Assembly: GCA_002399085.1 (NCBI GenBank)
Contig: DHCY01000004.1
Location: 2,157-66,156 of the forward strand
Source of the DNA: Anaerolineaceae bacterium UBA4890
Lineage (GTDB): Bacteria; Chloroflexota; Anaerolineae; Anaerolineales; Anaerolineaceae
Length of the DNA: 64,000 nucleotides
Direction: 5' to 3'
The translations under genes and the position numbers were made by a program. Below the pieces are notes generated by a model. That model made no database searches and was not told the origin of the DNA. It saw nothing but the letters and a program-made list of their open reading frames with translations. Below are positions 16,526-26,226 of this stretch, piece after piece. Numbering within the stretch: position 1 is the first letter of the stretch; each line of letters opens with the position of its first letter.

Positions 16526-17301
16526 ACCAGACCAAACAACTTATTCTCACTGCAGTCGCCGGAATTCCAATAGTCCAGGACGGTGATAACCTGGCTGAGA
16601 TCATCTATCAGGCGATGCTTGACAGTGAATTGGATTTTAAAGACGGCGATGTGCTGGTTTTGGCACAGAAGATAGTCTCGAAAGCAGAAGGACGCCTGGT
16701 TAACCTGAGCACTGTCACTCCTTCAGCGGAAGCGGTCGAACTGGCAGCTTATTTAGAGAAACGCCCTGAGCTGGTAGAGCTGATTTTGCAGGAAAGCAGC
16801 GAAATTTTACGCACCCGACCGGGTACAATCATCGTCCAGCACAAGGCGGGCTTCGTGTGCGCCAATGCGGGCATTGACCACTCCAATGTGAAAGGTCCCT
16901 GGGGCGACGACGCAGACTGGGTTTTGCTTTTACCGGAAGATTCTGATAAAAGCGCGGCAAGAATCCGCAAGAAACTTGAAGAGAAGACCGGCAAACGGCT
17001 GGCGGTGTTGATCATCGACTCGCACGGACGTGCCTGGCGAAACGGCGTTTTAGGCACTGCGATTGGCGTGTCCGGAATGCCCGGGCTGGTTGATATGCGT
17101 GGAACAGAAGATATGAATGGCTACAAAATGCGGGTCACAACCATTGCAGCCGCAGACGAATTGGCTGCAAGCTCTTCGTTGATCATGGGGCAGACCAGCG
17201 AGAGCACGCCGGTGGTGCATGCCCGCGGCTTCCCCTATGGGATGCGCGAGGGGTCGGTTGCAGAGTTAATCCGTGACAAAGAAAAAGACATGTTCAGATG
17301 A
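16522..17301 (+). CDS. cofE: Coenzyme F420-0:L-glutamate ligase
   Basis: Adds gamma-linked glutamate to F420-0 with GTP. The 259-residue protein has DGDVLVLAQKIVSKAEGR near the N-terminus, HKAGFVCANAGIDHSN, and DSHGRAWRNGVLGTAIG, all typical of CofE. It lacks the C-terminal nitroreductase-like domain fused in mycobacterial FbiB. Overlaps with npdG and cofD are both ATGA, so the three are translationally coupled. Confidence 0.93.
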   Translation: MNQTKQLILTAVAGIPIVQDGDNLAEIIYQAMLDSELDFKDGDVLVLAQKIVSKAEGRLVNLSTVTPSAEAVELAAYLEKRPELVELILQESSEILRTRPGTIIVQHKAGFVCANAGIDHSNVKGPWGDDADWVLLLPEDSDKSAARIRKKLEEKTGKRLAVLIIDSHGRAWRNGVLGTAIGVSGMPGLVDMRGTEDMNGYKMRVTTIAAADELAASSSLIMGQTSESTPVVHARGFPYGMREGSVAELIRDKEKDMFR

Positions 17302-18272
17302 TTGAAAACATCTTTCCTCAATTTTCCCAACTGAAGGTGGTTGTGCTGGCTGGTGGTGTGGGCGGTGCCAAACTTGTTTTAGGTCTGGATCGCGTGCTTC
17401 CGATCGGAAATCTGGCTGCAATCGTTAATACAGGGGATGATTTTATCCATTTTGGTCTCAAAATTTGCCCTGATATTGACTCTGTGACTTATGCGCTGGC
17501 AGGGCTGTCGAATAAGAGCTATGGTTGGGGGCTGGAAGACGAGACCTGGAATGTTGCCAACGCGCTCGAAGCAATTGGAGCGCCAACCTGGTTTCAACTG
17601 GGCGACCGCGATCTGGCGACGCACCTGGAGCGGACCAGGCTGTTAGTGCAGGGCAAGAAGCTCAGCGAGGTCACTGCTGATCTTTGCGCCCGTTGGGGAA
17701 TTGCCAGCCGAATTTTGCCGATGAGTGACGACGACGCTCCGACGTTGATCGAAACCAAAACAGGAACAATCTTGCCTTTCCAGGATTACCTGGTAAGAGA
17801 AAAAGCCCAGCCGGAAGTTAATCGTATCCTGCTGCACGGTGGCGTTGAGCCGAAGTTGCTGCCTGAAGCTCTGCTCGCAATCCAGCAAGCGGACCTGGTG
17901 GTGATCGCGCCCTCCAACCCCTGGGTGAGCATTGATCCAATTTTAGCACTCGAAAGTATGCGTGAGGCGTTGCAGGAGAAATATTTGGTGGCTGTTTCGC
18001 CAATTATCCAGGGCAAGGCAATTAAGGGTCCTGCTGCCAAGATGTTTGCAGAGCTGGGAATTGAACCTTCCAGCCTGGCTGTGATGGACCATTATGCCGA
18101 TTTGCTGGACCTGTTCATCTATGATGCCAGTGAAAAGGCTTGCTCTCCCTATGACGTTCCGAATGGAATCGAAACGCGCCAAATGCAGACCATCATGACA
18201 GACGAAGCGGACAAGATCCAACTCGCCAGTGAAATCCTGGAATATTTTATCGAACAGGGTGCCGGCAAATGA
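17298..18272 (+). CDS. cofD: 2-phospho-L-lactate transferase (FO transferase)
   Basis: Transfers a phospholactate or phosphoenolpyruvate-derived group from its GDP-activated form onto FO to make (dehydro-)F420-0. The 324-residue protein has the Rossmann-like opening LAGGVGGAKLVLGL, NTGDDFIHFGLKICPDIDS for FO and metal binding, and FQLGDRDLATHLERT. These are standard CofD/FbiA motifs and length. It overlaps cofE and cofC by 4 nt on each side. No FO synthase (cofG/cofH) is in the window. Confidence 0.94.
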   Translation: MIENIFPQFSQLKVVVLAGGVGGAKLVLGLDRVLPIGNLAAIVNTGDDFIHFGLKICPDIDSVTYALAGLSNKSYGWGLEDETWNVANALEAIGAPTWFQLGDRDLATHLERTRLLVQGKKLSEVTADLCARWGIASRILPMSDDDAPTLIETKTGTILPFQDYLVREKAQPEVNRILLHGGVEPKLLPEALLAIQQADLVVIAPSNPWVSIDPILALESMREALQEKYLVAVSPIIQGKAIKGPAAKMFAELGIEPSSLAVMDHYADLLDLFIYDASEKACSPYDVPNGIETRQMQTIMTDEADKIQLASEILEYFIEQGAGK

Positions 18273-18892
18273 GCTTGTGGGCGGTTCTACCGGTCAAACC
18301 ACTGAACAAGGGGAAATCGCGCTTACACGGCTGTCTGGACGCTGAAGAAATACAAGATCTCAATCACTCACTATTTGAAGAAGCTTTCCAAAAACTGAAG
18401 ACTTGCCCAGAGATCGACGAAGTTTTGGTGGTTAGCCAGGATGAAAATGTGCTGGAATATGCACGTCGATCAGGCGGTGTAGCATTGAATGAAAACGCGC
18501 AAAGCAGCCTGAACGCGGCAGTTACCCAGGCGCTCGTCTTTATACTCGAAAATCACCCTGGCAGAGTGCTGATCCTCCCGGTTGATTTGCCATGGATGAC
18601 TTCTGAAGACCTGTCAGAGCTGAGTACTCTGCGCCAGGAAGGGCAATTTATGGTTATTGTTCCCGACTGCCGCCAATGGGGCACCAACGCAATTCTGCTC
18701 AGCCAGCCGGATCTGTTCAAACCCCAGTTTGGGCGTCGCTCGTTTCAAAAGCATTGCAGGCAAGCTGCAAATCAAGCCATTGAACTGGTGGTCTGGTTAA
18801 ACAAAAACATCCAAAGAGATTTGGACACTCCCCAGGACTTAATATCCTATAATAAGGTTAAAATAATTCCAATCCACACACTAACAGAGTAG
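18269..18892 (+). CDS. cofC: Phospholactate/phosphoenolpyruvate guanylyltransferase
   Basis: Makes the GDP-activated three-carbon donor used by CofD. The 207-residue nucleotidyltransferase starts WAVLPVKPLNKGKSRL, the CofC/FbiD P-loop-like signature, with LPVDLPWMTSEDL holding the metal-binding aspartates. Length is normal. Whether it prefers phospholactate or phosphoenolpyruvate cannot be decided from motifs alone. It is the fourth coupled F420 gene in a row. Confidence 0.9.
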   Translation: MSLWAVLPVKPLNKGKSRLHGCLDAEEIQDLNHSLFEEAFQKLKTCPEIDEVLVVSQDENVLEYARRSGGVALNENAQSSLNAAVTQALVFILENHPGRVLILPVDLPWMTSEDLSELSTLRQEGQFMVIVPDCRQWGTNAILLSQPDLFKPQFGRRSFQKHCRQAANQAIELVVWLNKNIQRDLDTPQDLISYNKVKIIPIHTLTE

Positions 18893-18907
18893 AAAGGACT
18901 TCTCACC

Positions 18908-19909
18908 ATGTTCGAAAAAGTTGCTCTATACCTCCAGGATGCGCATGACCTGCGAGATGGTATTGAAATTGTTCAATATGCCGAAGAAAAAGGTTTTCAT
19001 TCCGTTTGGCAAGCGGAGAGCCGGCTGGTGCGCGACGCGATCGTGCCCATGGCGGCATACGCGGCTGTCACCGAAAAAATCAAGGTCGGTTCCGCAGTGA
19101 TCAACAACTGGACCCGCAATATCGGTCTGCTGGCGTCCACCTTCCTGACCCTGGACGACCTGGCTCCTGACCGCATAATTTGTGGCATAGGCGCCTGGTG
19201 GGATCCGCTTGCTAAGAACGTAGGCATCAAGCGCACCAAACCCTTGAAAGCAATGGAAGAGACCATAACGGTTTTACGCAGGCTATTGAGTATGGAAAAC
19301 GTGACCTTTGAGGGAGAGTTTGTGCAGGTGAATGGTATTGAATTGGATGTGGTGCACGGTCGCCGTGAGCCGCGTAACGTTCCGATTTATATCGGTGCGA
19401 CTGGCGGAAAAATGATTGAGATGACCGGTCGGATCGCGGACGGCATCGTAATGAACTACTGTGTGCCCGTTGAGTATAACGATTACGCGCTTGAGCAACT
19501 TGATAAGGGACTGAAACAGTCTGGTAGAAAGATGGAAGATTTTGACCGCCCGCAGTTGGTGGTGTGCTCGGTGGATGAAGACCACGACAAGGCGATCGAT
19601 ACCACCCGCGAGCTGCTGACCCAATACCTGGCGCAACAACCGCACATCGCACAGGCATCTGGTGTTTCCATGGAGGTTGTTGAGAGTATCCAGGCGATTT
19701 TGGGCTGGCCGGCAACCCATGAACAAATCCAGGCTGCCAAACACCTGGTTCCCGAAGACCTGATCCACCGTATCACTGCCAGCGGTACCCCTGATGAGGC
19801 ACGCGCGAAAGTAAAGGAGTATATCAATCACGGTTGTACCATTCCAATCCTTTATGGGGTTGGCGGGAATACCAAGTTACTGATCGACACATTCACAAGC
19901 GAGGGTTAA
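18908..19909 (+). CDS. Luciferase-like (LLM) oxidoreductase, probably F420-dependent
   Basis: Member of the bacterial luciferase-like TIM-barrel superfamily, related to methylene-tetrahydromethanopterin reductase (Mer) and other F420-dependent enzymes. The 333-residue protein has the N-terminal barrel with [19 protein letters not shown] and [18 protein letters not shown], then [24 protein letters not shown]. Flavin versus F420 use is not fixed by motif, but immediate linkage to cofC makes F420 likely. It could be a catabolic reductase or the missing dehydro-F420 reductase. AAAGGA precedes the ATG and its stop overlaps the next start (TAATG). Confidence 0.82.
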   Translation: MFEKVALYLQDAHDLRDGIEIVQYAEEKGFHSVWQAESRLVRDAIVPMAAYAAVTEKIKVGSAVINNWTRNIGLLASTFLTLDDLAPDRIICGIGAWWDPLAKNVGIKRTKPLKAMEETITVLRRLLSMENVTFEGEFVQVNGIELDVVHGRREPRNVPIYIGATGGKMIEMTGRIADGIVMNYCVPVEYNDYALEQLDKGLKQSGRKMEDFDRPQLVVCSVDEDHDKAIDTTRELLTQYLAQQPHIAQASGVSMEVVESIQAILGWPATHEQIQAAKHLVPEDLIHRITASGTPDEARAKVKEYINHGCTIPILYGVGGNTKLLIDTFTSEG

Positions 19910-20373
19910 TGCAAAAACTGCCCAGCAGCAATAGCTGCTATGTTTGCGGGAGAGAAAACCCAATCTCACTGAGACTGGAATTTTACGTCAACGATGACGG
20001 GGATGTGATCTCCGAATTCTGCATCGATGAAAATTATGCTGGTTATTCGGGTATGGTACATGGCGGCAATATTGCTGCCATCCTGGATGAAACTGCTGGG
20101 CGGGCTCTGACAACTGATGACCCCGATCGGTTTATGGTGACGAGCCAACTCAAGGTCAAATACCATAAACCTGTGCCCACCAATACTCCCCTGCGCGCGA
20201 TTGGCAAGGTTGTGAAGAAGCGCGGCAGGTCGGCAGTTGGTGCCAGCGAAATTAGAACTAAAGAAGGTGTTGTTCTGGCGAGCTGCGAAGCTTTTTTCGT
20301 TGAGGTGCTAGGGCAATTTAGTGATCATGAAAGCCTGGTGGATTCCGGGTGGAAGGTGTATCCAGATGACTGA
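19909..20373 (+). CDS. PaaI-type hotdog-fold thioesterase
   Basis: A 154-residue hotdog protein likely to hydrolyse an acyl-CoA thioester. CYVCGRENPISL near the N-terminus and GYSGMVHGGNIAAILDETAG (residues 45-64) are typical of the family, the latter holding the helix and catalytic acid. The start at 19909 overlaps the previous stop as TAATG, and its own end overlaps the next gene by 8 nt. Its substrate is unknown; the mutase module suggests a CoA ester, while the molybdenum hydroxylases suggest a ring-degradation intermediate. Confidence 0.82.
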   Translation: MQKLPSSNSCYVCGRENPISLRLEFYVNDDGDVISEFCIDENYAGYSGMVHGGNIAAILDETAGRALTTDDPDRFMVTSQLKVKYHKPVPTNTPLRAIGKVVKKRGRSAVGASEIRTKEGVVLASCEAFFVEVLGQFSDHESLVDSGWKVYPDD

Positions 20374-21142
20374 AAGAAGCATTCAATATTTACGATCCCC
20401 CTCGCCGGAAGAAGCACTGACTCTGAAAGAACAATTCGGTGAGAAGACACAACTCCTTTTTGGCGGTAATTTTCAGCCAAAGCTTGAGGAGGGTGTTGAA
20501 GTTTTGATCGACCTGCAGGATACCAGTTTTGATGAGGTCGAATCGACTGACTCTGGTCTCAGGTTTGGCGGGTTGATAACCCTGAATTATTTGGCTGAGA
20601 TCCTTGATCTGGCAGATTTTAGCGAAGCGCTCAGCATTGAATTTGGCTTGAATGTTCGCAATAGTCTCAGCCTAAGCAACTTTTTGGCGCATACAAGCGG
20701 GCGGTCACCGGTTTTGTGCTGCCTGGAAGCGCTGGGAGCCAGCGTTATCACACTGAAGCACCCCGAAGAAGTCGCGCTGTTTCAATATATATTTGAAAGA
20801 AAACAGGATGATCCGGTCTTAAACCTTCTGCTGACCGAACCGACGGGGCTTGCCTTCGAAAGCGTTGGCAGAAGCCCAAAAGACCTGCCGATTGTTTGTG
20901 TGGCTGCTGCCAAAACCGAAGATGGGGCGATCAGAGTGGCAGCAGGAGGCAGCGTGCAGGTCCTGCCTGGATTTACCATTGCAAGTTTTGATGAGGACGG
21001 GCAAAATGAGATCAAGGCAGCCCTCTCCGGAGCAGAGGATCAGTGGGCAAGCGCAGAATATCGCCGGGAAGTCGGCGCAATTTTGCTTTCAAGAGCGCTT
21101 CAAAAACTGCATCTTCGGGCTGCCAAACAGGAGGCGAGATGA
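20366..21142 (+). CDS. FAD-binding subunit of molybdenum hydroxylase (YgfM-like)
   Basis: FAD subunit carrying electrons from the iron-sulfur clusters of a xanthine-dehydrogenase-type enzyme. The 258-residue protein has a divergent FAD_binding_5 domain (LLFGGNFQPKLEEGVEVLIDL, residues 29-49) and a CO-dehydrogenase-flavoprotein C-terminal domain around AGGSVQVLPGFTIASF. The FAD loop is weaker than the usual AGGTD seen in the fused protein downstream. Gene order with a fused iron-sulfur/molybdenum subunit and ssnA matches E. coli ygfM-xdhD. The start at 20366 overlaps the thioesterase; its end overlaps the next start as ATGA. Confidence 0.8.
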   Translation: MTERSIQYLRSPSPEEALTLKEQFGEKTQLLFGGNFQPKLEEGVEVLIDLQDTSFDEVESTDSGLRFGGLITLNYLAEILDLADFSEALSIEFGLNVRNSLSLSNFLAHTSGRSPVLCCLEALGASVITLKHPEEVALFQYIFERKQDDPVLNLLLTEPTGLAFESVGRSPKDLPIVCVAAAKTEDGAIRVAAGGSVQVLPGFTIASFDEDGQNEIKAALSGAEDQWASAEYRREVGAILLSRALQKLHLRAAKQEAR

Positions 21143-24057
21143 ACATAAATCTTCGCATTAATCAACGAGAATACCAGGTTCAGATCAGACCGGAAGAAAG
21201 ATTGTTGGAAGTATTACGACGGTTGGGCTTTTTGGGTGCAAAATCGGGGGGTTGTGTGAAAGGCGAATGCGGTGCCTGCACAGTTTTATTGGATGGTAAA
21301 CCCATCAACAGCTGTATGTTTTTTGCCTTGCAAGCCCAGGGACATGAGATCGAAACGATTGAGAATGCCGGTCAGCACCCGAAACAAGGCTGGAAAATAA
21401 CTGATGGTTACTCCATTTTACAGCAGGAATTTATTGAAAGCGGCTCGGTGCAGTGTGGTTACTGCACACCAGCGATGATATTGGCAGCCAAAGCGCTGCT
21501 GGAAAAAAACGCTGACCCCACAGAAGCCGAAGTGCGCGAGGCATTGTCTGGGGTGCTTTGCCGCTGTACCGCTTACGTCAAACCGGTCAAAGCTGTTTTG
21601 GCTGCTGCCAAAAAGATACGCGCGGTAGCTAACGCTGAACCTGTTGCTACTGAAATCGACCTTTCTGCCTACGAACCGGCAATATTCACCCTCGATCAAC
21701 GCGATGAAACCGCCACCATCGGTAAATCAGAGATCAAGGTCGATGCGGCAAAACTGGTGCAAGGCAAGCCGGCATTCACAGCCGATTTGCACATGCCCGG
21801 CTTGCTCTATGCCCGGGTCTTGCTTTCACCCCATGCTCATGCCCGGATCAGGAGCATCGATGCTAGCCAGGCGCGAGCGCTGGAAGGCGTTGCTGCTGTT
21901 TTGACCTGGGAAGATTTGCCGCGGGTGGTCTATTCTACTGCCGGTCAGTCCGACCCAATACCAGGACCACTAGACATGTTCTCCCTGGATAAAAAAGTGC
22001 GTTTTGTGGGTGACCGGGTGGCATTTGTGGCGGCAGAAACCCGGGAGATCGCGGAAAAAGCCTTGGGTCTGATCAAGGTGGAATACGAAGTACTGCCTGC
22101 GATAATCGATATGCGGGACGCGATGAAGCCTGGGGCAATTGTGATCCACGATGAGCCTGAATATCAGAATTTCGGTGAATCAGATCCTTCGATCAACCTG
22201 CCAGCCAGGATCCGCATCGATATCAATGATGTCGACAAAGGTTTTGCTGAAGCTGACCACATTTTTGAAGAAGAATACGTGGTTCCCAAAGTCCAGCAGG
22301 CGCACATTGAGCCGCATGTGACCATGACCTGGTGGGATGAAGACGATCGCCTGGTTGTGCGTACCAGCACGCAGGTGCCTTTCCATGCCCGTCGAATTTT
22401 AGCGCCTGTACTTGGCTTGCCAGTCAAACGCATCAGGGTGATCAAACCGCGAATTGGGGGCGGTTTTGGCAACAAGCAGGAAGTCCTGATCGAAGACGTG
22501 GCAGCCCACCTGACGATTGCGACTGGCAGACCGGTTCTTTATGAAATGACCCGTGAGGAAGAATTTATCGCTTCCCGCTCCAGGCACCCCATGCGTGTCA
22601 GGATGAAAACTGGTGTTAAAAATGACGGCACGATGACTGCCAACGAGATGATAGCGCTTTCTGATACCGGCGCTTATGGCTGCCATGCCCTGACTGTGAC
22701 AGGCAATACTGGTCAGAAATCGATGGGTTTGTATGTCGGTGACGGCGAATATCGCCTGAAACCGAACATCCGCTTTTACGCTGACATCGTTTACACAAAC
22801 ACACCGCCTGCCGGTGCCTACCGTGGATACGGTGTGCCGCAGGGATACTGGCCGCTCGACCGGCATTTTGAAATGATCGCGCGCGAACTGGGCATGGACC
22901 CGATTGAATTCCGCATGAAGAACTCACTCAGACCGGGTGAGTACCAACCTTTCAGTACGGCTTGGAACGAAGGACGCGAACCTGTACCAGAGGTCGTTCA
23001 AACGGTCGGGCTTGAAGAATGCGTGCGCCAGGGCAGAATTGCGATTGGCTGGGACGAAAAATTCGGCAACGAAACCTGGCATACAGTTCCCGGAAAACCC
23101 CATCTACGGCGCGGAATTGGCGTAGCCACAGTGATGCAAGGCACTGCTATTCCTTATCTTGATATGGGTGGTGCAAGTATCAAGATCAACGACGATGGCA
23201 GTTTCAACCTGATGGTTGGGGCTACCGACCTTGGCACAGGCAGCGACACCGTTTTGGCGCAAATTGCTGCTGAGGTTTTGGGAGTGAAAGTTGACGATGT
23301 GATCGTAACCTCTTCTGATACCGATACGACGCCCTTTGATGTCGGCGCTTATGCCTCATCAACTACCTACATCTCCGGTACTGCCGTGAAGAAAGCGGCA
23401 GAAAAGGTGGCAGAACGCATCAGGCAGCGGGCGCAGGAAATGTTTGCCGACCGAGACGTAGAATGCCAGGTTGATGAGATTCACCTGCAGGACAATCACG
23501 CTATTACTCCGCGTGGTGAGCGTTTGAGCCTTGCTGAGATCGCGCTGGATTCGCTGCACTGGCGCAAACAGGAACAGATCATGGCGAGTGCGTCTTATGT
23601 TTCGCCCAGCTCACCGCCGCCCTTTGCCGCCCAGTTTGCGACCGTTTTGGTTGATACTCAAACCGGGCAGGTTACGGTAGAAGAATTGATCATGGCAGTT
23701 GATTCGGGCGTGATTATCAACCCGATCACGGCTTCTGGTCAAATTGAAGGCGGCATTGCCCAGGCACTGGGCTATGGCGTGAGCGAAGAAATGGTTTACG
23801 ATGAAAATGGTCAGCCAAGGGAGAGGGACCTGGTGGATTATCACATCTTCAGAGCTGACGAGATGCCTAACATAAGCTCCATCTTCGTGCAGACTTATGA
23901 GGAGTCAGGACCATTTGGGGCGAAAGCTGTGGCAGAAATACCGCTCGATGGCGCAGCACCAGCGATTGGCAATGCCGTGTTGGATGCTTGCGGAGCAAAT
24001 ATATTGGATAACCCGGTTACTCCGGAAAAAATTTGGCGTGCATTGAACAACAGGTGA
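21139..24057 (+). CDS. Fused [2Fe-2S] and molybdopterin subunit of molybdenum hydroxylase (XdhD-like)
   Basis: A 972-residue fusion. Residues 1-160 hold two [2Fe-2S] domains (GCVKGECGACTVLLDG and QCGYCTPAM...CRCTAY). The rest is the molybdenum domain with GGGFGNKQEV, AYRGYGVPQG and the C-terminal GPFGAKAVAEIPLDGAAPAI carrying the catalytic glutamate. The fusion order is that of E. coli XdhD (956 residues). The position of the xanthine-dehydrogenase substrate glutamate (GGKE in XDH) is Gln here (GNKQ), so the substrate may differ from xanthine. It overlaps the FAD subunit gene as ATGA. Electrons would pass from molybdenum through the two clusters to the separate FAD protein. Confidence 0.88.
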   Translation: MNINLRINQREYQVQIRPEERLLEVLRRLGFLGAKSGGCVKGECGACTVLLDGKPINSCMFFALQAQGHEIETIENAGQHPKQGWKITDGYSILQQEFIESGSVQCGYCTPAMILAAKALLEKNADPTEAEVREALSGVLCRCTAYVKPVKAVLAAAKKIRAVANAEPVATEIDLSAYEPAIFTLDQRDETATIGKSEIKVDAAKLVQGKPAFTADLHMPGLLYARVLLSPHAHARIRSIDASQARALEGVAAVLTWEDLPRVVYSTAGQSDPIPGPLDMFSLDKKVRFVGDRVAFVAAETREIAEKALGLIKVEYEVLPAIIDMRDAMKPGAIVIHDEPEYQNFGESDPSINLPARIRIDINDVDKGFAEADHIFEEEYVVPKVQQAHIEPHVTMTWWDEDDRLVVRTSTQVPFHARRILAPVLGLPVKRIRVIKPRIGGGFGNKQEVLIEDVAAHLTIATGRPVLYEMTREEEFIASRSRHPMRVRMKTGVKNDGTMTANEMIALSDTGAYGCHALTVTGNTGQKSMGLYVGDGEYRLKPNIRFYADIVYTNTPPAGAYRGYGVPQGYWPLDRHFEMIARELGMDPIEFRMKNSLRPGEYQPFSTAWNEGREPVPEVVQTVGLEECVRQGRIAIGWDEKFGNETWHTVPGKPHLRRGIGVATVMQGTAIPYLDMGGASIKINDDGSFNLMVGATDLGTGSDTVLAQIAAEVLGVKVDDVIVTSSDTDTTPFDVGAYASSTTYISGTAVKKAAEKVAERIRQRAQEMFADRDVECQVDEIHLQDNHAITPRGERLSLAEIALDSLHWRKQEQIMASASYVSPSSPPPFAAQFATVLVDTQTGQVTVEELIMAVDSGVIINPITASGQIEGGIAQALGYGVSEEMVYDENGQPRERDLVDYHIFRADEMPNISSIFVQTYEESGPFGAKAVAEIPLDGAAPAIGNAVLDACGANILDNPVTPEKIWRALNNR

Positions 24058-24064
24058 GATGGGT

Positions 24065-25438
24065 ATGGAAAAAGGAATTTACCAAAAAAAATCTTCAGAA
24101 CGAATTTATGTAACCGGGCATATCAACCCCGACACTGACTCGATTGCCTCTGCGATTGGCTATGCCTGGCTGCTCAATGAGCGTGATGGTGAACCCACGG
24201 TTCCCAGCCGGGCGGGAGCGATTAATATGCAGACGTCTTTTGTTTTGAAGACGCTCGGTATCGAACCGCCGATGCTGATGACCGATGCCAGCCCGCGTTT
24301 TGAGTCGATCATGCGTCGGCTGGATGTGGTCACGCCTGAAAAGTCGCTCAATGAAGCCTGGACGATCCTTTCGCGCACTGGAGGTATTGCGCCGGTTGTG
24401 AACGACGATGGCACCCCCTATGGCATGGTGACAGGAAGCAGCATGTTCGATTTCCTGCGCAAAATTATCGGTCCACATCCCAAATTCCGGGATATGACCA
24501 TCTCAGAAATGCTCGATATTCAATGCCGTGAAGCGGCGACGAGAAACATTCCCAAATTCCAACCCCTGACCCGTATTAAAGATGTGATCAACCGCCTGCT
24601 GAGGCAGGAATATAACGAATATTGGGTTGTGGATGAAAACAACCGCTATTTGGGTATCGCCCGACAGCGGGATCTGGTCAACCCCCCACGAATCAAGGTG
24701 ATTTTAGTCGATCATAACGAACCGCAGCAGTCGATTGCTTCCCTGGAAGAGAGTGAATTGCTCGAAATTCTCGATCATCACCGCCTGGGCAATCCCTCCA
24801 CTCATAACCCAATCAAGTTTACTGTCGATATCGTCGGCAGCACTTCAACCCTGGTCTCTGAACAAATTGCAGAAGCCGGGCTAAGTGCTCCTCCTGCGAT
24901 TGCGGGGCTTTTGCTGGCAGGCTTGCTTTCAGACACGCTGATTCTAACCTCACCAACCACGACCATGCGAGATAAGGCGATTTCGCATGTTTTGGCACGC
25001 TGGGCGTTTGTGCCTAGTTCACCGCTTGAAAATGAAGATATCCAGGGCTGGGGTGAACGCATCCTTAAAGCTGGCGCCGGTTTGTTAACTCAGGAGCCCG
25101 GAGTAATTGTACGAACAGACATGAAATTGTATGATTACGGTGGCTATAACTTCGCGATTGCCCAGGTGGAGACGACAGATTTGTACCAGATTGGTGATTA
25201 TCTTGAGCCATTGAAACAGGCATTGGAAGATCTAAAGAAAGAAAAAGGTCTCGATTTTGCTGGATTGATGGTTACAGATGTGGTTGAGGGTTCCAGCCGC
25301 CTGATTTTTGTAGATGCACCGCCGGCGTTGGATGAATTGCCCTATGAACCCTTACCCGATGGAACCGAACTGGCAACTGGCGTTGTTTCCCGCAAGAAGC
25401 AATTGCTGCCAATTTTGTTATCCTTGCTTGAGGTTTAA
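24065..25438 (+). CDS. ppaC: Family II (DHH) inorganic pyrophosphatase with CBS domains
   Basis: Hydrolyses pyrophosphate, helping pull forward cofactor-forming nucleotidyl transfers such as those of CofC, CofE partners and the MocA-type enzyme. N-terminal HINPDTDSIASAIG, VDHNE and DHHRLG supply the metal-binding His/Asp set of the DHH family, with a C-terminal DHHA2 part. Residues of about 70-210 form a CBS-domain pair inserted in the catalytic part, which in characterised homologues makes activity adenine-nucleotide responsive. ATG at 24065 is better spaced to AGGTGA than the in-frame ATG at 24059. Its stop overlaps xdhC as TAATG. Confidence 0.88.
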   Translation: MEKGIYQKKSSERIYVTGHINPDTDSIASAIGYAWLLNERDGEPTVPSRAGAINMQTSFVLKTLGIEPPMLMTDASPRFESIMRRLDVVTPEKSLNEAWTILSRTGGIAPVVNDDGTPYGMVTGSSMFDFLRKIIGPHPKFRDMTISEMLDIQCREAATRNIPKFQPLTRIKDVINRLLRQEYNEYWVVDENNRYLGIARQRDLVNPPRIKVILVDHNEPQQSIASLEESELLEILDHHRLGNPSTHNPIKFTVDIVGSTSTLVSEQIAEAGLSAPPAIAGLLLAGLLSDTLILTSPTTTMRDKAISHVLARWAFVPSSPLENEDIQGWGERILKAGAGLLTQEPGVIVRTDMKLYDYGGYNFAIAQVETTDLYQIGDYLEPLKQALEDLKKEKGLDFAGLMVTDVVEGSSRLIFVDAPPALDELPYEPLPDGTELATGVVSRKKQLLPILLSLLEV

Positions 25439-26205
25439 TGACAGATATTTACAGAAAACTAAACGAAGCCAGCCAGGATGGTCTACCGGTTTGCCTCTGT
25501 GTGGTAATCGAAACTAAAGGTGCCGTTCCGCGGCACGCTGGCTGTAAGATGCTGGTCTACCCTGATGGGCGCACGTACGGCTCAGTGGGTGGCGGGCAGG
25601 TGGAGAACGAGACGGTTGATGCCGCTTTGCGGGCGCTAAAAACTGGTCAGCCGGAGATTCTGCGCTACACGCTTGACCCAAATCACCCGACCGCGGTAGG
25701 CGTTTGCGGAGGGGATGTGACAGTTTACATTGAACCTCAATCTGTGCGCCCGGTTTTACTAATCCTGGGTGCCGGGCATGTGGGGCGTTCGGTGGCGAAA
25801 TTTGGGCAGATGCTCGATTTTCGGGTGATTGTCTCAGATGACCGGGCAGATCTTTGCACCAGCGCACATATCCCTGGAGAGGTAGAATTTTTACCGATCC
25901 TGATGGAAGAGATCCCTGCCCACCTTGAGATCAACGAACAGATCTACATCGTTGGTGTTACCCGGGGAAGTGATGTGGACGTTGCCGGACTGCCAGCAAT
26001 TTTGGAATACACGCCGGCGTACATCGGTCTGATCGGTTCACTGAAACGTTGGGGAACCACCAAAAGATCCCTTTTGGATAAAGGCGTTGCCAAAGACAAA
26101 ATTGACCTGATCAAGTCGCCCATCGGGATTGATATTGAAGCCGAAACACCAGACGAAATTGCCATTAGCATTCTGGCTGAAGTGATCCAGGCTCGGAATA
26201 GCTGA
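25438..26205 (+). CDS. xdhC: XdhC/CoxI-family molybdenum hydroxylase maturation protein
   Basis: Accessory protein that binds molybdenum cofactor and helps its sulfuration and insertion into xanthine-dehydrogenase-family enzymes. The 255-residue protein has the XdhC N-terminal domain (ETKGAVPRHAGCKMLVYPDG, GSVGGGQVE) and a C-terminal Rossmann domain (LLILGAGHVGRSVAKF, YIGLIGSLKR). The cysteine in GVCGGDV is the likely cofactor ligand by analogy. It lies between the two hydroxylases, so it may serve both. Confidence 0.9.
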   Translation: MTDIYRKLNEASQDGLPVCLCVVIETKGAVPRHAGCKMLVYPDGRTYGSVGGGQVENETVDAALRALKTGQPEILRYTLDPNHPTAVGVCGGDVTVYIEPQSVRPVLLILGAGHVGRSVAKFGQMLDFRVIVSDDRADLCTSAHIPGEVEFLPILMEEIPAHLEINEQIYIVGVTRGSDVDVAGLPAILEYTPAYIGLIGSLKRWGTTKRSLLDKGVAKDKIDLIKSPIGIDIEAETPDEIAISILAEVIQARNS

Positions 26206-26226
26206 ATTTACCTCCAGGAGGTACCT

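Noticed and set aside
16522..17301. CofE as fused FbiB
   Set aside because: The protein ends after the ligase domain and cofD begins within its stop, leaving no room for a reductase domain.
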